From the IMG/VR virus record IMGVR_UViG_3300042562_000542, positions 1-39,290 of that record: a DNA stretch of 39,290 nucleotides, one strand, 5' to 3'. Source of the stretch: a virus. This document shows, one piece after another, positions 7,187-14,484 of this stretch; position 1 is the first letter of the stretch, and every line of letters begins with the position of its first letter. The notes under the pieces are model-generated. The model was not told where the DNA came from and ran no database searches. It worked only from the letters and a program-made list of their open reading frames with translations. Made by a program: the position numbers and the translations under genes.

Positions 7187-8716
7187 TTAAATCCCTATTG
7201 GTCTGGCGAGAAAGTCATTAAAAGCGTCGGTGTCATCAATCTCATGCTCCGCATTTGCCACGCCAAAAGCCATTGCCATCGCAACCAATCCGTCAATTCG
7301 ACCGGTTGCCTTGTGTTTGTCGAGCTTGCGATTACCCGCAGCGTCTCTTGATATTACCGCATTAGCCGCGCACATGGTTAATACCGGATGGTTACCGTGT
7401 GCGATTCTGCCGTTTAATAACTCAGATTCAAGCATGTCAATTGCCGGTGACATATCCTTAAAACCCTGCCCCCACTCGACCAAAGGCAGAATAATTCCAA
7501 GCGAATCAAACTCTTTCTTTAATATTGTAATGCGCCATCTGTCATAAGCGATAGATTGAATGTTTAAATTCGCCAAAATACTGCCAATATCCTGCGCAAC
7601 AAACTCATAATCCACGGTTGAGCCAGGGGTTGTGTGCAGATAATCCTGCTTTGCCCACAGATCATAGGGTTGCCGATCGCGCTTTGAGCGATCAATTAAG
7701 CCGTTTTCAGGTGTCCAACAGTGTGTATGTGTGTGCCAAACGCCTGCAATTTTGCCGATTACCACCAGTGCAGTGAGGTCAGTGCGTGCAGACAAGTCAA
7801 GTCCCGCCCATACAGGCGCGTCACCAAAGTCTAAAACCTTACCTGCGTTGCTGTCCCACACGTTCTTACTAATAAAAGGTGTCACCGTTGAGACGCGCTG
7901 ATTTAAGATCAGGTTTCTAAAGGTGTTCTCGCTCGATGGCATACGTGCTGCTTGTTTGGCTTGTTCCTCTAGATCGGGCAATGATCGAAATATACCTAGC
8001 GCAGGGTTAGCATCTTTCCATGCTTGCGTGTCCATCACATCCGCGCTTGCCTTGGCAGCGTAGAGGTGAGAGACGATCTTAGGGTCGTGTGAGTTTGCCG
8101 CATCATCTAGCCATTGGCTAAAAAGGTCAGCATCGCTTGCCGCTTGAGTCGAAATGGCCACTAAAAGAGGTGATTTATGCGCACCTTGCGCCGTAGTAAT
8201 GGCATCGATAAAGTCATCTTGCATGCCGCGAACCTGCCCAACCTCATCCAAGATAGCCAATATAGGGGATAACCCGTGTGCCGTTGTACCATCTGCCGCT
8301 AGTGCGCGGTACTCAACATTAAGAGGCAAGCCAATTAAGCGCTTGCCGGATGGAATAATGCGCACAATCCCTGACAATTGCGGGGATAATTGCACCATCT
8401 TGGCAGCTAAGTTAAAGACTAAGGCAGCCTGATCCCGTGATTGCGCACCGGAAATGATCTGTGAATTAAGCTGTGCCTCCGGCCCAACCAAGTGCGCAAG
8501 CAGAATACCCGCGATCAATCCGGTCTTGCCATTCTTTCGAGCGATCGACAAGTACGCCCTGCGTGTGCCGATAGGGTTATCGTAAATTGCTTTGATAAAT
8601 TTCTTTTGAAATGGTGCCAGCACCATAGGCTTGCCGACATGCTCGCCCTCGGGTGTCAAACAATAGCCCTGAATAAAACGTATAACCTTTTCGCCGCGTG
8701 TTTCTTTTTTAGCCAT
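7187..8716 (-). CDS. terL: Terminase large subunit (ATPase/nuclease)
   Basis: The packaging motor has an N-terminal ATPase with 'SIARKNGKTGL' as the Walker A-like loop (Lys-Asn-Gly-Lys-Thr) and 'ILAILDEVG' as Walker B with the catalytic Glu. The C-terminal RNase H-like nuclease has 'WAGLDLSARTDLTALVV', 'AYDRWR' and a final 'GRIDGLVAMAMA'. About 509 residues, normal length. I prefer the ATG at 8716, just after the small-subunit stop; a TTG at 8725 would add three residues. It works with the P27-type small subunit upstream and the portal downstream. Confidence 0.95.
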   Translation of the reverse strand: MAKKETRGEKVIRFIQGYCLTPEGEHVGKPMVLAPFQKKFIKAIYDNPIGTRRAYLSIARKNGKTGLIAGILLAHLVGPEAQLNSQIISGAQSRDQAALVFNLAAKMVQLSPQLSGIVRIIPSGKRLIGLPLNVEYRALAADGTTAHGLSPILAILDEVGQVRGMQDDFIDAITTAQGAHKSPLLVAISTQAASDADLFSQWLDDAANSHDPKIVSHLYAAKASADVMDTQAWKDANPALGIFRSLPDLEEQAKQAARMPSSENTFRNLILNQRVSTVTPFISKNVWDSNAGKVLDFGDAPVWAGLDLSARTDLTALVVIGKIAGVWHTHTHCWTPENGLIDRSKRDRQPYDLWAKQDYLHTTPGSTVDYEFVAQDIGSILANLNIQSIAYDRWRITILKKEFDSLGIILPLVEWGQGFKDMSPAIDMLESELLNGRIAHGNHPVLTMCAANAVISRDAAGNRKLDKHKATGRIDGLVAMAMAFGVANAEHEIDDTDAFNDFLARPIGI

Positions 8717-8717
8717 A

Positions 8718-9188
8718 TTAAGCAATGCGCAGCTTAGGTATTAGGTCATCATTCGTATCGGCATTGGCTTTGCGTGCAGTCTTTTCTGCCTTGAGTACCT
8801 TTGCGGCATCCTCAGACTTTCCCACCGTAGCCTCTGCATGCACATGGATAGCGCGTGACAAGGCAATCTCGCGCCGTGTCAGCGTTTCTAATAGGTTGTG
8901 CTTGGGGTTTACCACCACAGTGCCGCGCTCATTCACAAGCGTGTCACCCTCGCCATTGAGTTCAATGCTGATGCGCTCAATATCCGCTTGGCAACGCGCA
9001 AGGTTAGCCGCTTTCGCTAAGTCCACATTTGTCCACGTATCATACGCGCGCGCGCACACAATAGCCTGCCAAAAAACTACATCACACTCGCGTAAAGTGA
9101 CATATTTTGGGGGTTGAATTTCACCTTTTGCAGCGTTTTGAGCCGCCGCAATTTGTGCTGTGGTGCTGTCTGAGCGTATACGTTTCAT
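8718..9188 (-). CDS. terS: Terminase small subunit (P27-like)
   Basis: This 156-residue protein starts MKRIRSDSTTAQIAAAQNAA. It has the P27-like order: a basic N-terminus, a helical DNA-binding core with 'DVVFWQAIVCARAYDTWTNVDLA' (two neighbouring stretches), then 'TLVNERGTVVVNPKHNLLETLTRREIALSRAI', the hallmark region of this family ('G...NP....L......L.R'). It recognises the packaging site and loads the large subunit. Its C-terminal tail 'DDLIPKLRIA' ends just before terL. The gene lies next to HNH genes, a neighbourhood typical of cos-type packaging. Confidence 0.88.
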   Translation of the reverse strand: MKRIRSDSTTAQIAAAQNAAKGEIQPPKYVTLRECDVVFWQAIVCARAYDTWTNVDLAKAANLARCQADIERISIELNGEGDTLVNERGTVVVNPKHNLLETLTRREIALSRAIHVHAEATVGKSEDAAKVLKAEKTARKANADTNDDLIPKLRIA

Positions 9189-9290
9189 GGGCTTTGTTCG
9201 GTTAGCAATAAAGAAAGAGTTAGCGTCCGGTCTAGAAAAAAAAAAACCTTTTTACTTTTTTAAGACCCCCATCCATCTTAAAAATAAATA
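9189..9290. other. Homopolymer-rich gap between terS and the A+T-rich HNH gene
   Basis: This gap of about 100 bases holds an 11-A run (9236-9246), T runs near 9249-9261, and A+T-rich sequence continuous with the HNH gene. The change from ordinary to A+T-rich composition occurs near 9230. It may mark one edge of the inserted HNH block, and could also contain the packaging site. No gene is seen here. Confidence 0.4.
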
Positions 9291-9977
9291 TTAAAAAAAT
9301 TTTAATTGTCCAAAAGATTTACTACTTTTCTTTTGATTGCATAATCTACAACAACAAGCAACATTATTAAAAGTATGTGTTCCACTTTCTGCAAGTGTAA
9401 TAATATGATCTAACTCTGGCGCATTGTCATCATAAGTTCCACGTTTACTTTTTGGTGTCTTGCAATTACATATATGACATCGCCATTTATCTCTAGCAAA
9501 TATAACAAAAGGATCAATGTTGTCTGCTTTTAATCCTATTTCAATTGATCTTCTTTTTGCTTTTGATATTCTTCTCCATTTTTTTAACGTTTGATTACGT
9601 TTTATTTCTCTACAATCATTGCAATAAATTGGTCTTCCACCTTTTTTTTCAATATATATAAATTTATTATGACAATGATTACATAATTTTATATTTTTAG
9701 TTCCAATGTTATTGCTATATTTCTTTTTATTTTTCTTTTTTATTCTTATTAATGAAGCAATCTCAATAAGAACATTATAAGAATAATTTACATAAACATT
9801 TTCTTTTATTTTTTTTAACAATCTTATTTCTTTATTTACAAGTAAATAATATTTTTCCCATTTTGCTTTATTCTTAAAAAAACATTCTCTTGAACAATAT
9901 TTCAACCTATCTGCTTTTTTAGGCTTAAAAAGTATTTCACACCCTTTGCATTTACATATACAATTCTTTGTAGCCAT
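9291..9977 (-). CDS. A+T-rich HNH endonuclease with extra zinc-ribbon segments (probable mobile/homing gene)
   Basis: This 228-residue protein carries a C-terminal HNH domain: Cys pair in 'RDKWRCHICNCK' (about 163-174), 'ELDHIITLAESG' with the Asp-His of the active site (about 188-199), an Asn in 'FNNVACCCRLCN', and a second Cys pair. The N-terminal half has two further Cys-rich zinc-knuckle pairs ('KCKGCEILF' with 'YCSREC', and 'LCNHCHNK' with 'YCNDC'). Codons are extremely A+T rich and Lys/Asn heavy, unlike every neighbour, a sign of recent transfer. It separates terS from the usual packaging HNH gene. I start at the ATG with AGGG upstream; a GTG three codons earlier is possible. Confidence 0.85.
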   Translation of the reverse strand: MATKNCICKCKGCEILFKPKKADRLKYCSRECFFKNKAKWEKYYLLVNKEIRLLKKIKENVYVNYSYNVLIEIASLIRIKKKNKKKYSNNIGTKNIKLCNHCHNKFIYIEKKGGRPIYCNDCREIKRNQTLKKWRRISKAKRRSIEIGLKADNIDPFVIFARDKWRCHICNCKTPKSKRGTYDDNAPELDHIITLAESGTHTFNNVACCCRLCNQKKSSKSFGQLKFF

Positions 9978-10003
9978 GCTTATCACCCTAAGTATTGGTC
10001 AGA

Positions 10004-10034
10004 AGCCAGATAAGTGTTAGTGCACTTGCTGGCT
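10004..10034. other. Stable hairpin between the two HNH genes
   Basis: AGCCAG pairs with CTGGCT, and inside it AAGTG pairs with CACTT, leaving a six-base loop and small bulges. On the plus strand a T-rich tail follows, but the flanking genes are on the minus strand. It could be a transcription or packaging signal (cos-like) next to the terminase genes, or the edge of the HNH insertion. Confidence 0.4.
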
Positions 10035-10050
10035 TTGTTTATTGTATTCG

Positions 10051-10356
10051 CTATTTGTACCAGTGAGAATTTTTATCAATCGGATTGCCTTGTGCATCGC
10101 CTCCTATTTCTATCTGTCTGCGTTCCATGCGCTGCTTGGTGCTGTCGTGGTGCAGCTTGCATAGGGATTGAAATGGCCCTGCATAGAACATCACCTCATT
10201 GCCTTTGTGTGGCACAACATGATCGCATATCTTAGCCAATACAATCTTACCATCTGCCTCGCACATCACACACAATGGGTACTGATCCATGTGTTGCTTG
10301 CGTACCTTTTGCCATCTATATGTTCTATATAGATAGCCGTACTCATGCTTACTCAT
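10051..10356 (-). CDS. HNH endonuclease of the packaging module (HK97 gp74-like)
   Basis: This 101-residue protein has the compact HNH fold: a Cys pair in 'YPLCVMCEADGK' (C29, C32), 'ICDHVVPHKG' with the active-site Asp-His (D45, H46), and 'QSLCKLHHDSTKQ' with the second Cys and the last His. Small HNH proteins next to terS are known partners of terminase in cos phages, where they nick near the packaging site. Its ATG overlaps the stop of the upstream 70-residue gene. Composition is like the rest of the genome, in contrast to the A+T-rich HNH gene downstream. Confidence 0.88.
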   Translation of the reverse strand: MSKHEYGYLYRTYRWQKVRKQHMDQYPLCVMCEADGKIVLAKICDHVVPHKGNEVMFYAGPFQSLCKLHHDSTKQRMERRQIEIGGDAQGNPIDKNSHWYK

Positions 10357-10565
10357 AGCGTGTCATGCCCGTTACGCTCGCGCCCAAATGGTGTGATGTC
10401 AGCATCGTCGCACTCATCTGCCTCCATATCATAGTGAATGATCTCGATCATGTGGTCTATCTTCTGCTCCAGCATATCCATCTTAGCCTGCATACGCTCA
10501 AGGGTATCGAGCATGCGACCAAAGAGATTAGCCACATGGTTAGCGTACTGTTGCTGTTCATTCAT
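10353..10565 (-). CDS. Small coiled-coil protein of unknown function
   Basis: This 70-residue protein begins MNEQQQYANHVANLFGRML. A long amphipathic helix, 'LERMQAKMDMLEQKIDHMIE' (about residues 18-37), has heptad spacing and likely forms a coiled coil. An acidic tail, 'DMEADECDDADITPF', follows. GGGGAG lies at good spacing before the ATG at 10565. It overlaps both neighbours (ATGAATGA junctions). I do not recognise a family; the acidic tail suggests a protein-binding role. Confidence 0.6.
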   Translation of the reverse strand: MNEQQQYANHVANLFGRMLDTLERMQAKMDMLEQKIDHMIEIIHYDMEADECDDADITPFGRERNGHDTL

Positions 10566-10875
10566 TCGGTTCTCCCCAATATCTAATGTTGCTGTTCATA
10601 CTAATTAGTACAGGTTGCACGCTTGCACGCGCCTGCGCTACCTGTAGCTGTCTATCTAGTGTATATGCCCTGATGTTTCTATTACCCACCTCAAGCGACT
10701 GTGCACGACCATATCCAAGTAAGTAACCATATAAGTCTTTGCCATGTGTCACTCCCGTCTGCTCAAAGATAGCATCGAGTATGGCTGCATGTTGAAAGGC
10801 TTTCTTGCCGGTGTCTCTTAGTATCCGATCACGCGCCAAGATGTAGGCTGTCGCTAACTCTTTCTTTGTTGCCAT
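10558..10875 (-). CDS. Hypothetical phage protein, about 105 residues
   Basis: The protein starts MATKKELATAYILARDRILR. A helical N-terminal part has 'AFQHAAILDAIFEQTG', then 'HGKDLYGYLLGYGRAQSLEVGN'-like sequence in two stretches, and a C-terminal segment with 'VQPVLISMNSNIRYWGEPNE'. No catalytic motif is visible. AAGG lies seven bases before the ATG. It sits between RusA and a coiled-coil gene in the leftward operon. The function is unknown. Confidence 0.6.
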   Translation of the reverse strand: MATKKELATAYILARDRILRDTGKKAFQHAAILDAIFEQTGVTHGKDLYGYLLGYGRAQSLEVGNRNIRAYTLDRQLQVAQARASVQPVLISMNSNIRYWGEPNE

Positions 10876-10884
10876 GTCAGCGCC

Positions 10885-11250
10885 TTAAACAATGTCAGTA
10901 TCGGGTTTATATTCAGATAAATATATTCTACATTTACCGCCTTTAATAATAATATCTCGCTCTATTATTAGTTTATCTATTAACGAATCATCTTTAATAA
11001 TATCTGCATGCGTTAATGAATCTAATAATGCCTTACAGATATTATCAACATCGCGCCTGCGTTTATCAGGTGGATATAATTTAACTGATAATAATAATCT
11101 ACCATCAGGTGCTTTCAATCCGTAGAGCTTGGCTGCCGTTTGCACCGCTGCCCTGAATGCTAAGCCATTAGGTGAGATGTAGTGCCTTCCTCTAGCGTGA
11201 CGCCAGTATGCATTAGCCGATGGTGGATATGGCAAATCCATAATTATCAT
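10885..11250 (-). CDS. rusA: RusA-like Holliday junction resolvase
   Basis: This 121-residue protein opens with 'MDLPYPPSANAYWRH', the RusA hallmark. Its metal-binding acids lie in 'KRRRDVDNICKALLDSL' (D67, D69) and 'IIKDDSLI' (D87, D88). RusA cuts four-way junctions and branched DNA, clearing recombination and replication intermediates before packaging. AAGGA lies six bases before the ATG at 11250. The C-terminal two-thirds of the gene are clearly richer in A+T (many ATA, AAT and TTA codons) than its first third, which hints at a mosaic. Confidence 0.9.
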   Translation of the reverse strand: MIIMDLPYPPSANAYWRHARGRHYISPNGLAFRAAVQTAAKLYGLKAPDGRLLLSVKLYPPDKRRRDVDNICKALLDSLTHADIIKDDSLIDKLIIERDIIIKGGKCRIYLSEYKPDTDIV

Positions 11251-11413
11251 AAGAAATCCTTTGCTTACTTGAAACTTACAAAATAGATATTGGAGTCAGT
11301 AAATCTTTGTTGTTACCTTGTTAGCACTTACTATAGTAAAGTGCTAACAGTGCTAACAGTAAAACACGCTGTTAGTATTGTTAGTGCTAACAGTTTGCTA
11401 ACAGTGCTAACAC
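11251..11413. repeat. Iteron-like repeat block with consensus GTGCTAACA
   Basis: Copies of GTGCTAACA start at 11341, 11350, 11384 and 11404, with a variant GTTTGCTAACA at 11393 and reverse copies near 11319-11328. An inverted repeat (TTAGCACTTACTAT against ATAGTAAAGTGCTAA, 11320-11347) and CTGTTAG/CTAACAG arms (11369-11393 region) add to the symmetry. The block fills the gap between the primase-helicase stop and rusA. Such arrays bind replication initiators or repressors; an origin role next to the primase-helicase gene is a reasonable inference. Confidence 0.6.
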
Positions 11414-13429
11414 TTAGGAATTCTTAACCATCAAATACAGGGCTGCTTTCATATCGCCATCTATGACCACATAACCCGCACCCTTTTGCTCGATCATTGA
11501 CTCATCTACTAACTTTTTCTTGGCTTCAGAGATGGCGGTACGCCTTGCACTGTCCGATGGCCAAGTGCTTTCCTTGGTAAATTCGTTCCACGCATCAGCC
11601 GTTAAATACAGATCATTATCATTATCTTTTCTGCCATATTTTAATAATGCATCTTCAAATAATTTACGCAATCGAGTTAATGATTTGGTTTCTTTTCTTG
11701 GCAAAAGATAATCGCCATCTGATTCAATTACTACACAAGTGGATGCCGTATCACCCCATTTTGTGACACCCATTTCAATCACTTGAAGATCAAAATTTAT
11801 AATCTTATTCTTACTAGATAATTCTCTTTGCTTAGTAACTTCCATCGTGCGTATGCCGTTGTTCTCGACCACCTCAATCTCAGTATCAATGTGTGCGCGT
11901 ATGCCTGACCACCCACGAGCCCCCTTGGCGTGATCCTTACCCATGTGATGAATGGTGAGAATGTGAGCGCCGGTAGCCTTACCAATGCGTTCGATCCGGT
12001 TCAGAATTGGTGCCATATCCTGCCCGCTATTCTCGTTCGCCCCCGCAGAGATGCGTGAGAAAGTATCCAAAATGATAAGTGCAGGGTTTTTGCCAGTTTT
12101 TGCTACCATTGCTCGCGCCACATCAATAACTAGGTTTGCATCGCTTTCGCCATCAAAGAAGTTCATCGGTGATTGAATAATCGCCATGTTATTGATGACT
12201 TTGGAGTGATGCTTGCGGTAGGCTTGCACGCGAGTACGGATCGAGGCAGGCGCTTCTGCCGCCACATAAAGCACACTGCCTTGCTCAGTTCTCATGCCAA
12301 GCCACGGTTCACCGAGTGCAATCGCGCACGCCAAACCCACGCCTAGAAAGGTTTTGCCTGAGTTGCTGTCACCATACAAAAAGCTCGATGATCCTTTGGT
12401 GATAAGCCCTTGCACTAGTTCATCGGGCATGTAGTAATCATTGCCGATCTCATCAACAAAGATGGCATCAGCCATTGCAAAGGCTGTCATGTCTTGCGCG
12501 GGTGGTTCTAGCAATGCCGCTAGATCACCGCCTGCCTGCACATAATCGTTTGCATCGCCTATCATGGGTGGCATTATCATGGTGCAATGTGCTGCCTCGC
12601 AGGCTTTGAGTGCCTCGCGCTCTCCTGTGCCTGATTCGTCGTTATCGGCAACGATCACGATGTCGCGCTGATCGCCGGAAACGTGCCGCACATACTTAGC
12701 CGTTGCTGTCATATTTTGTGCTGAAAACGACACAATTACGCATTTGCCTGTGACCTCATGGATAGTGCTCGCAGTTGCCGCCCCCTCCGCAATATAGACC
12801 ACATCGCCTGAGTGCAAAAGATCGCCACCCAAAAGCCACAAGCCGCCCGCCGTTTTGCCACCCTTTAAAAACAACTTACCGCCCTGCGCATCGATGTACT
12901 GCAAGCTAGTAATCTCGCCATCAATCATCACCGGTGCAATTAGCCTGCCATCGCTTGCAATGCGAAAGCCGTGATTCTTGATGCCTTTTTTAACCAAATA
13001 GGGGTGATCGTCGCTGGCCATCGCAGCGCTTGACCAAATGCTTGCTGCACTCTCTGCAGCCAATGCCCTAGACTGCGCAAGCTCACGGTCTCGTATGCGT
13101 TTAAGCTCACTTACCTGATTCATGTGCTCGATGTTTTCGACCGTGGTGAGTGTGCGCCCAATGTCAGCACGCCATGTCTGGCTCATATTGCTGCGCCAAC
13201 AGCCAAATCCCGCAGCAGGCACAACGCCACCAAAAGCTACATACCACCCACTAGTGTCGCGTGCTTTTCCGTTGGTGCTAAACCTGTGCAGGCTGCCATC
13301 CATGATGATGCTGTCCGGTGGCGTTAACCCCGCATCCGTGATGGCTTGATAAAGTTGTGTCTCAGGTGGTGCAAGCACTTCATTCTTGAGGGTAAAAACG
13401 CCCCCGAGTGCTTTTGTTAAATCTGCCAT
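11414..13429 (-). CDS. Primase-helicase: TOPRIM domain plus RepA/AAA_25-type ATPase
   Basis: About 671 residues. The first ~110 residues are a primase-associated region with 'SGWYVAFGG' and 'GCWRSNMSQTW'. A TOPRIM domain follows: 'VVYIAEGAATAST' with the catalytic Glu (about 210-222) and 'DIVIVADNDESG' (about 256-267). The hexameric helicase-type ATPase has Walker A 'GDSNSGKT' (about 353-360) and Walker B 'ALIILDTFSRISAGANENSG', then 'HILTIHHMGKD'. The C-terminal ~80 residues look like a winged-helix region. It likely primes and unwinds DNA, recruiting host polymerase, as no phage polymerase is present. ATG at 13429 has GAGG upstream; a TTG at 13453 would add eight residues. Confidence 0.85.
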   Translation of the reverse strand: MADLTKALGGVFTLKNEVLAPPETQLYQAITDAGLTPPDSIIMDGSLHRFSTNGKARDTSGWYVAFGGVVPAAGFGCWRSNMSQTWRADIGRTLTTVENIEHMNQVSELKRIRDRELAQSRALAAESAASIWSSAAMASDDHPYLVKKGIKNHGFRIASDGRLIAPVMIDGEITSLQYIDAQGGKLFLKGGKTAGGLWLLGGDLLHSGDVVYIAEGAATASTIHEVTGKCVIVSFSAQNMTATAKYVRHVSGDQRDIVIVADNDESGTGEREALKACEAAHCTMIMPPMIGDANDYVQAGGDLAALLEPPAQDMTAFAMADAIFVDEIGNDYYMPDELVQGLITKGSSSFLYGDSNSGKTFLGVGLACAIALGEPWLGMRTEQGSVLYVAAEAPASIRTRVQAYRKHHSKVINNMAIIQSPMNFFDGESDANLVIDVARAMVAKTGKNPALIILDTFSRISAGANENSGQDMAPILNRIERIGKATGAHILTIHHMGKDHAKGARGWSGIRAHIDTEIEVVENNGIRTMEVTKQRELSSKNKIINFDLQVIEMGVTKWGDTASTCVVIESDGDYLLPRKETKSLTRLRKLFEDALLKYGRKDNDNDLYLTADAWNEFTKESTWPSDSARRTAISEAKKKLVDESMIEQKGAGYVVIDGDMKAALYLMVKNS

Positions 13430-13526
13430 ATTGCCCTCGTATGTGATCCTCAAAAAAAGACTATTGGCAGGGCTTGAGGGAAAGCCTTTTCAAGAGCGAC
13501 TCTAGCCAAAGTCAAAACATATTACC

Positions 13527-13706
13527 TCAAGCTGTGTGCTTTTCTAGTAAAAAATCGCTCAAGGTTTTAACAACTTCGTATTTAATTGCCGTGTTCCCCT
13601 TGCGCACTGATCGCCACAGAATAGAGTATGGCAAGCCTGTTTGCCCTGCGACAGCGCGTAAGTTGTAGAGCTGTAATTTATTTCGGATTTCCTCAATTGT
13701 TAACAT
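13527..13706 (-). CDS. Small Cro-like helix-turn-helix regulator
   Basis: This 59-residue frame starts MLTIEEIRNKLQLYNLRAVA. The next stretch, 'AVAGQTGLPYSILWRSVRKG', fits a helix-turn-helix (Ala-x-x-x-Gly turn, Ser/Arg-rich recognition helix), then 'EVVKTLSDFLLEK' closes the fold, as in lambda Cro-type repressors. AAGGTG stands five bases before the ATG. It lies directly downstream of a leftward promoter that overlaps the early rightward promoter, so it probably controls the switch between the two arms. About 100 bases separate it from the primase-helicase gene it precedes. Confidence 0.75.
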   Translation of the reverse strand: MLTIEEIRNKLQLYNLRAVAGQTGLPYSILWRSVRKGNTAIKYEVVKTLSDFLLEKHTA

Positions 13707-13732
13707 TTTCGCACCTTATGTAAAAAAACTTG

Positions 13733-13759
13733 TTGACAGCGCGAATTGTATGCTAATAT
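13733..13759 (+). promoter_or_regulatory. Rightward early promoter
   Basis: A perfect -35 box TTGACA (13733-13738) is followed after 15 bases by TAATAT (13754-13759), with an upstream TGC forming an extended -10. Transcription would start near 13766, about 45 bases before the Sak4-like gene. Confidence 0.6.
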
Positions 13760-13762
13760 TCG
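13742..13762. promoter_or_regulatory. Pseudo-palindromic operator candidate over both promoters
   Basis: CGAAT and ATTCG flank an 11-base centre with further matched TA pairs. The site covers the -10 regions of both divergent promoters. It is the natural binding place for the Cro-like protein encoded at 13527-13706. Confidence 0.45.
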
Positions 13763-13773
13763 TTCACTCGCAA
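13745..13773 (-). promoter_or_regulatory. Leftward promoter for the Cro-like/primase arm
   Basis: On the minus strand TTGCGA (13773-13768) and TACAAT (13750-13745) are 17 bases apart, a near-consensus sigma70 promoter. It overlaps the rightward promoter, so the two cannot both be occupied at once. Confidence 0.6.
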
Positions 13774-13800
13774 CCGGAATTAGCCGACAGTGAGATTTTT

Positions 13801-13814
13801 AGGAGGCCATAATG
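13801..13814 (+). promoter_or_regulatory. Strong ribosome binding site of the Sak4-like gene
   Basis: AGGAGG (13801-13806) lies five bases before the ATG at 13812. It is a full match to the 16S anti-Shine-Dalgarno sequence and the strongest site seen in the window, fitting high early expression. Confidence 0.8.
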
Positions 13815-14483
13815 GCTATCAATCTACGCAGTACAAAAGGGCTACACGCCAATGGTGTCAAGCTCTTGGTGTACGGCAATGCAGGATCGGGAAAGACTAG
13901 CCTGATCCCCACTTTGCCAACACCGATTGTGTTATCAGCCGAGGGTGGTTTGCTCTCGATTGCCGATGCTGATGTGCCGTTTATCGAAGTCAACAGCTAC
14001 GACACCCTTATGGAGGCGTACCGTTGGATTACGGAATCAGACGAATCTAAACACTTTGAGAGCATCGCGCTTGACTCGATTAGTGAGATTGCTGAGGTTG
14101 TGCTGAATTACGAAAAGAAGATCGCCAAAGACCCAAGGCAAGCTTATGGTGCAATGCAGGAACAAATGACCGATTTAATTCGTGCGTTTCGTGACATTCC
14201 AAACAAGCACGTTTACTTTACAGCCAAGTGCGAGAAAGCAACCGATGAAGCAGGGCGATTGTTGTATGCGCCGAGCATGCCAGGGAACAAGACGGGGCAG
14301 CAGTTGCCCTATTTCTTTGACGAAGTGCTTGCGCTCAGAGTTGAGAAAGATGCAGATGGCAATCCACAGCGTGCCTTGATGTGTGACAGTGATGGGATTT
14401 GGTTAGCCAAAGACCGATCCGGCAAGCTGGATGGTTGGGAAGCGCCTGACCTTGGTGCAATTATTGCAAAGATAGGGTGTTGA
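13812..14483 (+). CDS. Sak4-like RecA-fold ATPase (single-strand annealing recombinase family)
   Basis: This 223-residue protein has Walker A 'VYGNAGSGKTSL' (about residues 20-31) near the N-terminus and 'ESIALDSISEIAEVV' (about 82-96) as Walker B region. 'HVYFTAKCEKATDEAGR' and the family motif 'APSMPGNKTGQQLPYFFDEV' follow. These match phage Sak4-like NTPases (AAA_24 group), small RecA-like proteins that promote annealing and recombination. First gene of the early arm, followed within about 1.2 kb by a DUF669 ssDNA-binding protein, its normal partner. Confidence 0.85.
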   Translation: MAINLRSTKGLHANGVKLLVYGNAGSGKTSLIPTLPTPIVLSAEGGLLSIADADVPFIEVNSYDTLMEAYRWITESDESKHFESIALDSISEIAEVVLNYEKKIAKDPRQAYGAMQEQMTDLIRAFRDIPNKHVYFTAKCEKATDEAGRLLYAPSMPGNKTGQQLPYFFDEVLALRVEKDADGNPQRALMCDSDGIWLAKDRSGKLDGWEAPDLGAIIAKIGC

Positions 14484-14484
14484 T

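Noticed and set aside
11317-11413. Short repeats as a CRISPR array
   Set aside because: Units are only about nine bases, adjacent or overlapping, without uniform spacers, and no cas genes are near; the Cas4-like nuclease is a phage recombination enzyme.
13471-13490. GGCTT-loop-AAGCC hairpin followed by TTTT as a + strand terminator
   Set aside because: The stem is only five pairs and no + strand transcript is expected to arrive there; it is too weak to call.
13474-13668. 64-codon + strand frame in the control region
   Set aside because: It is the antisense shadow of the Cro-like gene, which has a ribosome site, a promoter and a clear fold.
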